A stretch of DNA of 64,000 bases from CAZADA01 sp964568975 (GTDB lineage: Bacteria > Pseudomonadota > Alphaproteobacteria > Caulobacterales > Maricaulaceae). The stretch spans positions 1 to 64,000 of the forward strand of contig CAZMSO010000012.1 in assembly GCA_964568975.1 (NCBI GenBank). Reading direction: 5' to 3'. The position numbers and the translations under genes are program-made. How positions within the stretch are numbered: position 1 is the stretch's first letter; each line of letters begins with the position of its first letter. This document shows positions 1 to 9,051 of the stretch, one piece after another. The notes under the pieces were generated by a model. It did not search any database, was not told where the DNA came from, and saw only the letters and a list, made by a program, of their open reading frames with translations.

Positions 1-696
1 GGCCTCCATGGGGGCCATGGCGCTGAGAGCGGTGCAAGCCATAGTGACGCGGCCCCTGGCGACGCGGCCCCTGGCGACGCGGCCCCTGGCGACGCGGCCC
101 TTGGCGACGCGGCTCAGAGCGCCGCCGCCGACAGCGCCTCGGTAGAGGGTGAGGCGCACGCGAGCGAGACGGCGTCCAGCGCTTTGGTCGAAGGCGACGC
201 CGCCGCCAACGTGGCCGCGAACGTGGCTGTCAGCGCAACGCCGGCGGCGGGCGCTGATGGCGGCCCGCCGCGTTATGAAAGCCACCATCTGCCGTTGTGG
301 GTGTTGTGGGCGCCGCTCGTGGCCACCGCCATCGGGTTTCTCGCGGCGTGGTGGGCCTATGGGCTGAATGAGGGCCTGGGCGCGCGCGTGGCCGCGCGGG
401 GCGGGCCGATTCATGCGTTTTTGTCTCACAAATGGTTCTTCGATGAGATTTACGACGCCACCTTTGTGCGGTTGACCCGGGGCTTAGGCGACCTCTTCTG
501 GAAGGGCGGCGACAAAGGCGTGATCGACCGCTTCGGTCCCGATGGCGTGGCGAAGGCGGCTGATCAGGCCTCGCGCCTGCAATCACGCCTGCAAAGCGGC
601 TATCTCTACCATTACGCCTTTGTGATGCTTATTGGCGTGGCGGTGCTGACCACCTTTGTCATTTACCAGTTTGCAGCGGGAGGTGGCGGGCTGTGA
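1..696 (+). CDS. nuoL: NADH-quinone oxidoreductase subunit L, C-terminal part (5' truncated)
   Basis: Open frame from the first base, so only the last 231 codons are present. NuoL is a proton-pumping, antiporter-like membrane subunit of respiratory complex I. The end is typical: a final-region membrane segment beginning HHLPLWVLWAP, the motif HKWFFDEIYD, and SGYLYHYAFV before the last hydrophobic helix. The part before this (bases 1 to about 280) is unusual. It encodes a long Asp/Ala/Gly-rich loop containing four tandem Asp-Ala-Ala-Pro-Gly-type repeats made by a 15-base DNA repeat. The stop codon overlaps the GTG start of nuoM, which implies translational coupling. The frame stays open through the repeat, so it is read as part of the protein. 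Confidence 0.93.
   Translation, partial: GLHGGHGAESGASHSDAAPGDAAPGDAAPGDAALGDAAQSAAADSASVEGEAHASETASSALVEGDAAANVAANVAVSATPAAGADGGPPRYESHHLPLWVLWAPLVATAIGFLAAWWAYGLNEGLGARVAARGGPIHAFLSHKWFFDEIYDATFVRLTRGLGDLFWKGGDKGVIDRFGPDGVAKAADQASRLQSRLQSGYLYHYAFVMLIGVAVLTTFVIYQFAAGGGGL
46..113. repeat. 15-bp tandem repeat inside nuoL
   Basis: Unit GACGCGGCCCCTGGC occurs at 46-60, 61-75, 76-90 and, with one change, 91-105, followed by a partial copy. The unit length is a multiple of three, so the repeat adds five-residue steps to the NuoL loop without breaking the frame. Confidence 0.95.
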
Positions 697-2192
697 CCTT
701 AGCCGACATTCCCATCCTCTCCATCATCACCTTCACGCCGCTCGCCGGCGCGTTGATCCTCTTGGTGTTTCGCGCCATGGCGCGGGACGAGGACGCCGAG
801 CGCATCGGTGTGAACGCGCGGTGGCTGGCGCTGTTCGTGACGACCTTCACACTGGGCCTGACGGTGTGGATGCTCACCGCGTTTGACGCCAGCGCCCCAG
901 GTTTTCAATTCCTCGAACGCACGGACGACTGGATCGCGCCGAATATTGATTACGTCATGGGTGTCGACGGCGTGTCCGTGTTGTTTGTGCTGTTGACGGC
1001 GTTCCTAATGCCGCTGTGCGTGATGGCGAGCTGGACTTCGATTAATCAGCGCGTGGCCGAGTATATGATCGCCTTTTTGGTGTTGGAGACGCTGCTTCTT
1101 GGTGTATTCTGCGCGCTTGATTTGATCCTCTTTTACGTGTTCTTTGAAGGCAGCCTGATCCCCATGTTCCTCATTATCGGGATTTGGGGCGGTGCAAACC
1201 GAATCTATGCAGCGTTTAAATTCTTCCTCTACACGCTCTTAGGGTCGGTGCTGATGCTCGTGGCGTTGATCGCCATTTACTTGGAGGCGGGCACGACGGA
1301 TGTGGCGTTCCTGCTGGAGTATCCGTTCTCGCCCCAGTTGCAGACCTGGCTTTGGCTTGGCTTTTTTGCATCGTTCGCGGTGAAGATGCCCATGTGGCCG
1401 GTGCACACATGGCTGCCGGACGCCCATGTGGAGGCGCCGACAGCGGGCTCGGTGATCCTTGCGGGCGTGCTGTTGAAGCTGGGCGGGTACGGGTTTTTGC
1501 GCTTTTCGCTGCCAATGTTTCCCGATGCGTCGACGCTGTTTATGCCGTTGGTGTTCGGCCTGTCCGTAATCGCGATTGTCTACACCTCACTGGTCGCGTT
1601 TCGCCAAGAAGACATTAAGAAATTGATCGCCTATTCCTCCGTAGCCCATATGGGTTTTGTGACGATGGGGATCTTCTCCGCCAATCCTGAAGGCGTGCAG
1701 GGCGCGATCTTTCAAATGCTCTCTCATGGCGTGATTTCGGGCGCTTTGTTTCTGTGCGTGGGGGTCATTTACGACCGCATGCACTCCCGCGAAATTGCGT
1801 TTTACGGCGGCCTGGTGAACCGCATGCCGATTTACGCGATGATTTTTATGCTCTTCACCATGGGTAATGTCGGCTTGCCCGGAACGTCGGGGTTTGTGGG
1901 CGAATTCTTGACCATGGCCGGCGGGTTCCAAGCGCGGACCTGGGCGGCGTTCGGCGCCGCCTTCGGCGTGATTTTGTCGGCGGTCTACATGCTCACGCTC
2001 TACCGCAAGGTGATGTTCGGCGAGATTGTGAACCCGCGCCTCGCCGTCATCACGGACGTCGGCGCGCGCGAGCAAGCGATGTTTGCGCCGCTGGCGATTG
2101 CGACCGTGATTTTGGGCGTTTACCCGGCGCTGGCGCTGGATGTGACGGGCCCTGCGGTCGACGCGCTGTTGGCGCGCTTTCTCGAGCGGTGA
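693..2192 (+). CDS. nuoM: NADH-quinone oxidoreductase subunit M
   Basis: Second antiporter-like proton-translocating subunit of the complex I membrane arm, 499 residues, the usual length. It is hydrophobic throughout, with about 14 predicted helices. Family landmarks are visible: the HTWLPDAHVEAPTAGSV segment around residue 240, KKLIAYSSVAHMG near residue 310, and GLPGTSGFVGEFL near residue 395. The start is GTG, overlapping the nuoL stop (GTGA), so translation is probably coupled. It lies in the order nuoL-nuoM-nuoN. Nothing unusual was seen in the sequence. Confidence 0.97.
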   Translation: MTLADIPILSIITFTPLAGALILLVFRAMARDEDAERIGVNARWLALFVTTFTLGLTVWMLTAFDASAPGFQFLERTDDWIAPNIDYVMGVDGVSVLFVLLTAFLMPLCVMASWTSINQRVAEYMIAFLVLETLLLGVFCALDLILFYVFFEGSLIPMFLIIGIWGGANRIYAAFKFFLYTLLGSVLMLVALIAIYLEAGTTDVAFLLEYPFSPQLQTWLWLGFFASFAVKMPMWPVHTWLPDAHVEAPTAGSVILAGVLLKLGGYGFLRFSLPMFPDASTLFMPLVFGLSVIAIVYTSLVAFRQEDIKKLIAYSSVAHMGFVTMGIFSANPEGVQGAIFQMLSHGVISGALFLCVGVIYDRMHSREIAFYGGLVNRMPIYAMIFMLFTMGNVGLPGTSGFVGEFLTMAGGFQARTWAAFGAAFGVILSAVYMLTLYRKVMFGEIVNPRLAVITDVGAREQAMFAPLAIATVILGVYPALALDVTGPAVDALLARFLER

Positions 2193-2229
2193 GTGGCTTG
2201 GCGGACGCCGCCATGAGGGGAGTGCCGTG

Positions 2230-3675
2230 ATGGACGCTGCTGTGTTGCTCGCGCAAGCGCCGCTGTTCGCCGCTGAGTTGATCCTCGCTTTGGGCGGCAT
2301 GGGCCTGTTGATGGTCGGCGTGTTCGCGGGGCCGCGCGCGGGCGGCGTGGTGTCGGGCTTGGCCGTTGTGGTGGTCGCAGCGGCGGGTGTCGCGGCGGTC
2401 GCGGCGCCGGCGGATTTGGGGGAGACCGCGCTTGGCGGCGTGTTCGTGCTTGATTCCCTCGCGCGCTTTGCAAAGGCGTTGATCGCGCTGACGGCGGCGG
2501 CCGCCCTGGTGATGTCGGGCCGGTATTTGCGCGTGGAGAAGCTGGAACGGTTCGAGTACCCGGTGCTGATGGTCTTCGCGGTGCTGGGCATGATGATCAT
2601 GGCCTCGGCGCGCGACATCATTACGCTTTACATGGGTATTGAGTTGCAAAGCTTAGCGCTTTACGTGCTCGCGGCGTATAATCGTGACTCGTTGCGCGCG
2701 TCGGAGGCGGGGCTTAAGTATTTCATTTTGGGCGCCTTGTCTTCAGGCCTCTTGCTTTATGGCGCGTCGCTCACTTATGGCTTTACGGGCGCGACACGTT
2801 TTGTGGAGATCGCGGCGGCGGGGCCGAGTCTTGGGCTGACCTTCGGCCTCGTCTTCATGATTTGCGGCCTCGCCTTCAAAATATCCGCCGCGCCGTTCCA
2901 CATGTGGACGCCGGACGTCTATCAAGGCGCGCCGACGGCGGCGACGGCGTTCTTCGCGGGCGCGCCGAAGTTGGCGGCCATGGTGCTGTTGGCGCGCACG
3001 CTGATGGAGGGCTTCCCCGACGCCCAGGCCGATTGGGCGCCGGTGATCGGCTTGATCGCGGCGGCCTCCATGACGGTGGGCTCCATCGGCGCGCTGGCCC
3101 AGCGGAACCTGAAACGCCTCATGGCCTATTCCTCCATCGCGAATATGGGCTTTGCGCTGGTTGCGCTTGCTGGCGGGGGTGAGCGCGGTCTGCAAGGCCT
3201 TCTTGTTTACATGGCGATTTACGTGGTCTCCACGACGGGCGTGTTCGCGTGTATTCTGGCGATGCGCTGGCGGGAGGGCGTGGGCGAGAACATTGATGAC
3301 CTCGCCGGCCTGGCGCGCAGCCACCCCGGCTTAGCCATGGCGTTGAGCGCGCTGATGTTCTCCATCGCGGGCGTGCCGCCCTTGGCCGGGTTTTTCGGCA
3401 AGTTCTTTGCATTCTTGCCGGCCTGGGCGGCGGGGCTCCACGCTCTGGTGATTTACGCCGTGCTCATGAGCGTGGTCGCGGCGTTTTATTATCTGCGCAT
3501 TGTCAAAATCATGTGGTTCGATGAGGTGCAGCGGCCCTTTATGGCGACGCCGCGGGAGCTTGGCGCGATGGCGGCGGCGGGGGCGTTGTTTGTGTCGCCG
3601 TTGTTGATTGCGCTGCCGGCGGTGGTGGCGGGCGCGCGCGCGGCCGTGGACGCCGCGGCGGCCTCGCTGTTTTGA
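2230..3675 (+). CDS. nuoN: NADH-quinone oxidoreductase subunit N
   Basis: Third antiporter-like subunit of complex I, about 481 residues, membrane-embedded. Diagnostic stretches are ITLYMGIELQSLALYVLAA (about residue 135), FKISAAPFHMWTPDVYQGA (about 220) and KRLMAYSSIANMGF (about 300). ATG 2230 is preferred over the adjacent GTG 2227 because AGGGGAG at 2216-2222 is then seven bases upstream. It is the last nuo gene. The next gene, birA, starts 28 bases after its stop, the common alphaproteobacterial arrangement nuoN-birA-coaX-rnj. Confidence 0.96.
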   Translation: MDAAVLLAQAPLFAAELILALGGMGLLMVGVFAGPRAGGVVSGLAVVVVAAAGVAAVAAPADLGETALGGVFVLDSLARFAKALIALTAAAALVMSGRYLRVEKLERFEYPVLMVFAVLGMMIMASARDIITLYMGIELQSLALYVLAAYNRDSLRASEAGLKYFILGALSSGLLLYGASLTYGFTGATRFVEIAAAGPSLGLTFGLVFMICGLAFKISAAPFHMWTPDVYQGAPTAATAFFAGAPKLAAMVLLARTLMEGFPDAQADWAPVIGLIAAASMTVGSIGALAQRNLKRLMAYSSIANMGFALVALAGGGERGLQGLLVYMAIYVVSTTGVFACILAMRWREGVGENIDDLAGLARSHPGLAMALSALMFSIAGVPPLAGFFGKFFAFLPAWAAGLHALVIYAVLMSVVAAFYYLRIVKIMWFDEVQRPFMATPRELGAMAAAGALFVSPLLIALPAVVAGARAAVDAAAASLF

Positions 3676-3703
3676 CGGTGTCGGCGCGGTCTCGGTTGTG
3701 ATC

Positions 3704-4558
3704 ATGGGCAGCCTCCCACCGCGCCTCACTGTTCTTGACGACACTGACAGCACCAATGACGCCGTGCGCGCCCATGCGGCGACGCTGGACTTCGGCCCAG
3801 GCGCGCGGCCGGTGTGGATCGCCGCGCGGCGGCAGCGGGCGGGCCGGGGCCGGCGCGGTCGGGCGTGGGTGGGCGTTGAGGGCAATCTCTTTCTCAGCGG
3901 CATGTTGTGGATTGACGCGCCGTTAGCGGCGGCCGCCCAGCTCGCCTTCGCCGGGGCGCTGGCGGTGGGTGATCTTGTGGATCCCCTTGTCGGGCCCGAG
4001 GCGGTGCGGTTCAAATGGCCCAATGACGTGCTGCTGGGGGTGGGATCGCCTCAAGGCGGCAAAGTCGCGGGCGTGCTTCTTGAAAGCGCGGTGACGGAGC
4101 ACGGCGACGGGCCGGCGGGTGTGGCGCTTGTCGCGGGCCTCGGCGTCAATCTCGCGGCTGCGCCCGCCGTTGATCAGCAGGCGACGTCGGTCGCCGCCCA
4201 CGCCCGCGGTCGCGCGATCCCGGACGTGGAGGCGGCCGCGCAAACTCTCGCCGCAGCGTTTGAAGCGCGTGCGGCGGCATGGGCGGCCGGGGGCTTTGGC
4301 GTCTTGCGCGACCCTTGGCTTGCGCGCTGTGCGCATTTGGGCCGGCGCGTGCGGGCGTGGGAGGCGGGCGCGCCTGTGGAGGGCGTGTTTGAGGACGTGG
4401 ACGCGCGCGGACGATTGGTGTTGCGCGCGAACGGCGCGCGCCGGGTGATCCACGCCGGCGATGTGGAGCTTGCGCCCGACGGCGATGAACGCGCCGCCGG
4501 CCATGGGCCGGAAGGCGCGCCGCCGCCCTGTACGCCCGCGCGCGCGGGGGGAGAGTGA
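3704..4558 (+). CDS. birA: Biotin--[acetyl-CoA-carboxylase] ligase
   Basis: Activates biotin as biotinyl-AMP and transfers it to the biotin carboxyl carrier protein. About 284 residues, with no N-terminal helix-turn-helix, so this is a mono-functional ligase rather than a BirA repressor. Visible features are DDTDSTND near the N-terminus, the adenylate-binding GRGRRGRAWVG loop, and VRFKWPNDVLL with the catalytic-domain Lys and Asn-Asp. A C-terminal SH3-like domain follows (RAWEAGAPVEGVFEDVD). An upstream extension to 3608 would overlap nuoN and looks non-conserved; ATG 3704, or GTG 3698 just before it, is the likely start. The stop overlaps coaX. Confidence 0.92.
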   Translation: MGSLPPRLTVLDDTDSTNDAVRAHAATLDFGPGARPVWIAARRQRAGRGRRGRAWVGVEGNLFLSGMLWIDAPLAAAAQLAFAGALAVGDLVDPLVGPEAVRFKWPNDVLLGVGSPQGGKVAGVLLESAVTEHGDGPAGVALVAGLGVNLAAAPAVDQQATSVAAHARGRAIPDVEAAAQTLAAAFEARAAAWAAGGFGVLRDPWLARCAHLGRRVRAWEAGAPVEGVFEDVDARGRLVLRANGARRVIHAGDVELAPDGDERAAGHGPEGAPPPCTPARAGGE

Positions 4559-5373
4559 CTATGCTTTTGGCCGTCGACGCCGGCAACACGAACACCCTCT
4601 TCGCCGTCCATGACGGCGTGGAGTGGCGCCGGCAATGGCGCTCAAGCACCGTCACCACCCGCACGGCCGATGAGTATGCGGTGTGGTTGGCCCAACTCAT
4701 GGAGCTCAGCGCGCTGCGTTTTGGGGACTTCACCGCCTGCGTGGTCTCCACCGTCGTGCCGCAATCGACCTTTCATTTGCGCAACCTCGCGCGCCGCTAT
4801 CTCGAGGTGGAGCCGCTGATTATTGGCGACGGCGGCACGGATTTCGGCGTGCCGGTGCGCATTGATCGGCCGGAGGAGGCGGGCGCTGACCGCCTTGTCA
4901 ACACGCTGGGCGCGTATGTGGAGCATGGCGGGCCGCTGCTTGTGGTGGACTCCGGCACCGCCACGACCATTGATGTGGTCGGCGAAGACGGCGCGTTTGA
5001 AGGCGGGGTGATCGCGCCGGGGATTAACCTTTCCATGCAAGCCCTGTATGAGGCGGCGGCGCGGTTGCCGCGGGTTGCGATTGAGAACCCCGGACGCGTG
5101 GTGGGGAAAAACACTGTCGCCTCCATGCAATCGGGGGTGTTCTGGGGCTATATCAGCCTCATCGATGGGCTCATTGACCGCATGCGCGCGGAGCTGGGCG
5201 TGCGCGCAACGGTGGTTGGCACGGGCGGCGTTGCGTCGCTGTTTGAGGGCGCCTCCCAGCGGATTGAGATTTATGACCCGGACGTGACGATCCGCGGTCT
5301 CTTGGAGATTTGGCGGCGCAACGCCGCAGACCCTGACGTGATACGCACAGAGCGGAAAGGAAACCTCTTCTGA
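4555..5373 (+). CDS. coaX: Type III pantothenate kinase
   Basis: Catalyses ATP-dependent phosphorylation of pantothenate, the first step of coenzyme A synthesis. It has the ASKHA fold. The N-terminal phosphate loop reads LAVDAGNTNTLFAVHDG, the pantothenate-binding motif is GADRLVNTLGAY, and VVDSGTATTIDVV is the second phosphate motif. The length of 272 residues is normal. The start is GTG 4555, which overlaps the birA stop by four bases; ATG 4561 is the alternative. Its own stop region overlaps the inferred rnj start. It sits with birA and rnj in the conserved block behind nuoN. Confidence 0.94.
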   Translation: MTMLLAVDAGNTNTLFAVHDGVEWRRQWRSSTVTTRTADEYAVWLAQLMELSALRFGDFTACVVSTVVPQSTFHLRNLARRYLEVEPLIIGDGGTDFGVPVRIDRPEEAGADRLVNTLGAYVEHGGPLLVVDSGTATTIDVVGEDGAFEGGVIAPGINLSMQALYEAAARLPRVAIENPGRVVGKNTVASMQSGVFWGYISLIDGLIDRMRAELGVRATVVGTGGVASLFEGASQRIEIYDPDVTIRGLLEIWRRNAADPDVIRTERKGNLF

Positions 5374-7082
5374 CCAAACCGAAGAACGGCCGCCGGGCCA
5401 ATGGCGTTGCGCGCGGGGCGCGTGACGAACTCGTGTTTTTGCCCCTCGGCGGATGCGGCGAAATTGGTATGAATCTGAACCTTTACGGGTTCGGACCGCC
5501 GGACGCGCGTCAATGGATCATTGTTGATTGCGGCGTCACGTTCGGCGACGCCTCAACGCCCGGTGTGGACATCATCTTGCCGGACCCAAGCTTCATTGTG
5601 GAACGGCGCGACGATCTTTTGGCGATCGTGCTCACCCACGCTCATGAAGATCATATGGGCGCAGTGGCGCGGCTGTGGCCCCAACTCAAAGCGCCGATTT
5701 ACGCCACGCCGTTTACGGCCTGGCTGATGCGCGACCGCCTCAAAGAAGCGGGGCTGTTGGGGACGGCGAAAGTCCATGACATCCCCCTTGATGCGCGCCT
5801 GACGCTTGGGCCGTTTGACCTGCAATTGATCACCATCACGCACTCCATCCCCGAGCCGAACGGCATCGCAATCCGCACGCCGGCGGGGCTGGTGCTGCAC
5901 ACGGGCGACTGGAAGATCGACCCAGAGCCCCTTATCGGCCGCTCCACAGACCAAGAGGCGATCGAGGCCGTGGGCCGTGAGGGCGTGCTCGCGATGGTGT
6001 GCGACAGCACGAATGTGTTCGTGGACGGCGAGGCGGGCTCTGAAGCGGATGTGCGCGAGGAGCTGATTAAAGTGGTCGGCGAGCAGCGGGGCCGGGTGGC
6101 GGTGGCCGCCTTCGCCTCCAATGTGGCGCGGCTGGAAAGCGCGATGGTCGCCGCGCGCGAGAACGATCGCCACGTCGCCCTGGTCGGCCGGTCCATGCAC
6201 CGCATGGTCGCGGCCGCGCGCGCCGTCGGCTTGCTCAAAAACCTCGATGATGTGATTGACGAGGATGAAGCTGGCTTCTTGCCGCCGGAGAAAGTGCTTT
6301 ACCTCTGCACCGGCAGCCAGGGCGAGCCGCGCGCGGCGCTGACGCGCATCGCCCAAGGCGCTCACCGCAGCGTGAGCCTCGGCGATGGCGACACGGTGCT
6401 GTTTTCCTCCCGTGTGATCCCCGGCAATGAGCTCGCCATCAACGCCTTGCAAAACACGCTGGCGGAGCGCGGCGTGACAGTCATCACCGACCGCCAGCGC
6501 CCGATCCATGTCTCTGGCCATCCGTGTCGCGACGAGTTGCGGCGCATGTATCAGTGGGCGCGCCCGCGGGTGGCGGTGCCGGTCCATGGCGAGCCGCGCC
6601 ATTTGCGTGAGCACGCCGCGTACGCCAAGAGCCTGCAAGTGCCGGAGGCGGTCGTGCCGTTTAACGGCTCTATGATCCGCCTTGCGCCGGGGCCTGTGGA
6701 GATTGTGGATGAGGCCCCCGCGGGTCGGCTGCATTTGGATGGCGATTTCCTGGTGCCGGCGGATGGTGAGGCGCTGCGCGAACGCAAGCGTGTTGCGTTT
6801 AACGGCGTCATCAGCGTGGCCTTGGCGGTGGATGAGCGCGGCAAAGTCGTCAGCGGTCCTGATGTGCGCGCGCGCGGTTTGCCGGAAGATGAGATGGATG
6901 ATCTCGACGCCTTCTTAGACGACGCCGCCGGCGAGGCTGAAGACGCCTATGGCAAGCTGAAGCGGGCTGCGAAAGGCGACGACGCCGCCGTCGAGGACGC
7001 CGTCGTTCGGGCCGTGCGCAAACTCGCGCAGGAGACGTTCGACAAACGCCCCTTAGTCGACGCCATCATTTTGCGGGTGTGA
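5370..7082 (+). CDS. rnj: Ribonuclease J (probable CTG start)
   Basis: Metallo-beta-lactamase/beta-CASP endo- and 5'-exoribonuclease for mRNA decay and rRNA maturation. It shows LVFLPLGGCGEIGMNLNLYG at the N-terminus, the zinc motif HAHEDHMG, HTGDWKID, the beta-CASP segment with CTGSQGEPRAAL, and VSGHPCRDELRRMYQW before the C-terminal domain. GTG 5433 is the first standard start but cuts off the conserved DELV before FLPLGG. The same frame runs upstream without a stop to CTG 5370, which has a good ribosome-binding site (AAAGGA at 5356-5361) eight bases before it and overlaps the coaX stop as CTGA. The longer form is about 570 residues. Confidence 0.9.
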   Translation: MTKPKNGRRANGVARGARDELVFLPLGGCGEIGMNLNLYGFGPPDARQWIIVDCGVTFGDASTPGVDIILPDPSFIVERRDDLLAIVLTHAHEDHMGAVARLWPQLKAPIYATPFTAWLMRDRLKEAGLLGTAKVHDIPLDARLTLGPFDLQLITITHSIPEPNGIAIRTPAGLVLHTGDWKIDPEPLIGRSTDQEAIEAVGREGVLAMVCDSTNVFVDGEAGSEADVREELIKVVGEQRGRVAVAAFASNVARLESAMVAARENDRHVALVGRSMHRMVAAARAVGLLKNLDDVIDEDEAGFLPPEKVLYLCTGSQGEPRAALTRIAQGAHRSVSLGDGDTVLFSSRVIPGNELAINALQNTLAERGVTVITDRQRPIHVSGHPCRDELRRMYQWARPRVAVPVHGEPRHLREHAAYAKSLQVPEAVVPFNGSMIRLAPGPVEIVDEAPAGRLHLDGDFLVPADGEALRERKRVAFNGVISVALAVDERGKVVSGPDVRARGLPEDEMDDLDAFLDDAAGEAEDAYGKLKRAAKGDDAAVEDAVVRAVRKLAQETFDKRPLVDAIILRV

Positions 7083-7144
7083 GCGCGGCGCGCCTTGCGC
7101 CGCCTTGGGATGCGGCGGGGAGGCGCGCGCTCATTAACGTCTCG

Positions 7145-7183
7145 GGAATGCTGGCTTGCTACAACCCGAGGGGTTTGCATTCC
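7145..7183. promoter_or_regulatory. Nested inverted repeat upstream of the histidine kinase gene
   Basis: GGAATGC (7145-7151) pairs with GCATTCC (7177-7183), and inside it AACCC (7163-7167) pairs with GGGTT (7171-7175) around a three-base loop. This could be an RNA leader structure 27 bases before the kinase start, a terminator for rnj, or a protein-binding site. The surrounding 7083-7209 interval has no other evident feature. Confidence 0.4.
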
Positions 7184-7209
7184 GACACCGAACGCTGAGG
7201 TTTCCGTCG

Positions 7210-9051
7210 ATGGACGCGCGTGGAGGCACGCTGGCTTCTCTCATCTTGGTGACCGTAGCGTGCGGCCTAGCGAGCATCGGCGTGTGGCATGGAGTGTCGG
7301 TGCGCGCCGAACACGACGCCCACGCCGCGTTGCACCAGGCGATTCGGCTTGTCGCGCTCAACGCCGATTTGCGCACGCAGTTGAACAGCGCCGCCGCGGC
7401 GCGCGATCTGCGCAACTGCCGCAATGGCGCGGGCCCCGTCTGTTATCGCGTCGCCGGCCATATCGCTGAAGCACGCCGCCTGATCGCGGAGATCACGCAC
7501 GACCTCGAGGAGATGGGGGGCGCAGCGCGCTATGACGCTGTGCGCCAGAACCTTGCGGCCCACCAAGCGCGGTTGGCGGACGCGCGCGGTGGCGCTGCGC
7601 CCCGCATCGACGCCGACGAGGGCGCTGCGTCGCGTGAACTGCAGGCGATGCAGACGCATGTGATTGAGGCCGCGGAGCGAGCCCACGCGCGTTTCACCGC
7701 TCGCGGCCGCCGCCATGCGGCTTTGAGCGTCATCAGCCTGATCATCGGTCTGGGCCTGCTTGTCTACATCGCCCGCCAATACCGCGAGCGCGCGCGCCGC
7801 CTCGACGCGGAAGCCGTGGCCCGCGAGATGGCGGTCGCCAATGCGCGTCTAGAGAAAGCCAGCGCGGCGAAGTCTGTGTTTCTTGCGAATATGAGCCATG
7901 AAATCCGCACGCCGCTGAACGCCATTTTGGGGATGGCGACGGTGCTGCAGCGCGATAACCTCAGTCAAAAACAGCGCGAGCGCGTTGGGATCATTAGTTC
8001 GTCTGGGCAGTCATTGTTGAGCGTTCTCAATGATATCCTTGACTTGAGCAAAGTCGAAGCGGGCAAGCTCGACCTCGAAATTGTCGAGTTTGATTTAGAA
8101 CAACTTGTCCGATCCGTTGAATCGACGTTCGCCCACAAGGCGCAGGGCAAGGGGTTAGCGTTCACCGTCACCCTTGACGACACCGCGTCGGGGCGGTTTT
8201 GCGGCGACCCCGCGCGCATTCGACAGGTGTTGAACAATCTGGTCTCCAACGCGCTCAAGTTTACTGAATCCGGCGGCGTGCGCGTGACCGCCAAGGCGCT
8301 TAGCACGCCCGACGACGCAACCGTGATGCTTGAATTCGCCGTCGCGGACACCGGGCCGGGGCTGTCGCCGTCTGCGATTGAGCGCGTGTTTTCGCCCTTT
8401 ACTCAAGCTGATGAAACCATCGCCCGCACCCATGGCGGGACCGGGCTCGGCTTGGCGATTTCCAAACAGCTGTGCGCGCTTATGGGCGGCGATATCTGGG
8501 TGCAGAGCGTTGAGTCCCAAGGTGCGACGTTCCGCTTCACGGTTGCGGTTGAGCGCGCGCTTACGCCTGCGTCCGCCGCGCTGGCCGATGACGCGTTCTG
8601 GCCAGCGCCTGAGAAGGCGTGCGACAAAAAGGAGCCGTTGCGTGTCCTCGCGGCGGAGGACAATCGCGGCAACCGCCAAGTGCTGGCGGCGTTGCTGGAG
8701 CCGCTGCGGTCGGATCTCACCTTCGCTGAAAACGGTCGGCAGGCGGTCACGATGTGGTCCAACGGCGCTTACGACGTCATTTTGATGGATGTCGAGATGC
8801 CTGTCATGAACGGCGTCGACGCCACCCCCACCCGCGAAATCCGTCGCGTGGAGGCCGCCACGGGGCGCGCGCGCACGCCGATCGTCGCGCTCACCGCCAA
8901 CGCCATGCGCCACCAGGCGCAGCAATACCGTGAGGCGGGCATGGACCGCGTCGTCTCAAAGCCGCTGCAGTTGAACGAGCTGATTGAGGCGTTGGTGAGT
9001 CTGGCCGACGACGCGCCCCCCTCGGCGGCGCGCCAGGAAGGCCGCGCGTAG
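7210..9051 (+). CDS. Hybrid sensor histidine kinase with C-terminal receiver
   Basis: Inner-membrane sensor of about 613 residues. Membrane helix 1 is at about 7-29, followed by an Ala/Arg-rich, mostly helical periplasmic region to about 168, helix 2 at about 170-190, and a short linker. The dimerisation domain has SHEIRTPLNA with the phosphorylated His at about 230. The ATPase domain shows NNLVSNALKFTE, DTGPGLS and GGTGLGLAISKQL. The receiver domain has AEDN, the acceptor Asp in DVILMDVEMPVMNG at about 527, and KPL. No HPt domain or partner regulator is nearby. ATG 7210 is chosen because of GAGG about nine bases upstream. The catalytic core (about 7960-8150) is visibly less GC-rich than its neighbours. 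Confidence 0.92.
   Translation: MDARGGTLASLILVTVACGLASIGVWHGVSVRAEHDAHAALHQAIRLVALNADLRTQLNSAAAARDLRNCRNGAGPVCYRVAGHIAEARRLIAEITHDLEEMGGAARYDAVRQNLAAHQARLADARGGAAPRIDADEGAASRELQAMQTHVIEAAERAHARFTARGRRHAALSVISLIIGLGLLVYIARQYRERARRLDAEAVAREMAVANARLEKASAAKSVFLANMSHEIRTPLNAILGMATVLQRDNLSQKQRERVGIISSSGQSLLSVLNDILDLSKVEAGKLDLEIVEFDLEQLVRSVESTFAHKAQGKGLAFTVTLDDTASGRFCGDPARIRQVLNNLVSNALKFTESGGVRVTAKALSTPDDATVMLEFAVADTGPGLSPSAIERVFSPFTQADETIARTHGGTGLGLAISKQLCALMGGDIWVQSVESQGATFRFTVAVERALTPASAALADDAFWPAPEKACDKKEPLRVLAAEDNRGNRQVLAALLEPLRSDLTFAENGRQAVTMWSNGAYDVILMDVEMPVMNGVDATPTREIRRVEAATGRARTPIVALTANAMRHQAQQYREAGMDRVVSKPLQLNELIEALVSLADDAPPSAARQEGRA

Noticed and set aside
1587..2649. Long minus-strand open frames opposite nuoM/nuoN
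   Set aside because: Arg/His/Ala-rich antisense frames, typical of high-GC coding DNA; the plus-strand genes are certain.
3608..3703. N-terminal extension of BirA that could have been a DNA-binding domain
   Set aside because: It overlaps the nuoN end, is Arg/Trp-rich and has no helix-turn-helix pattern.
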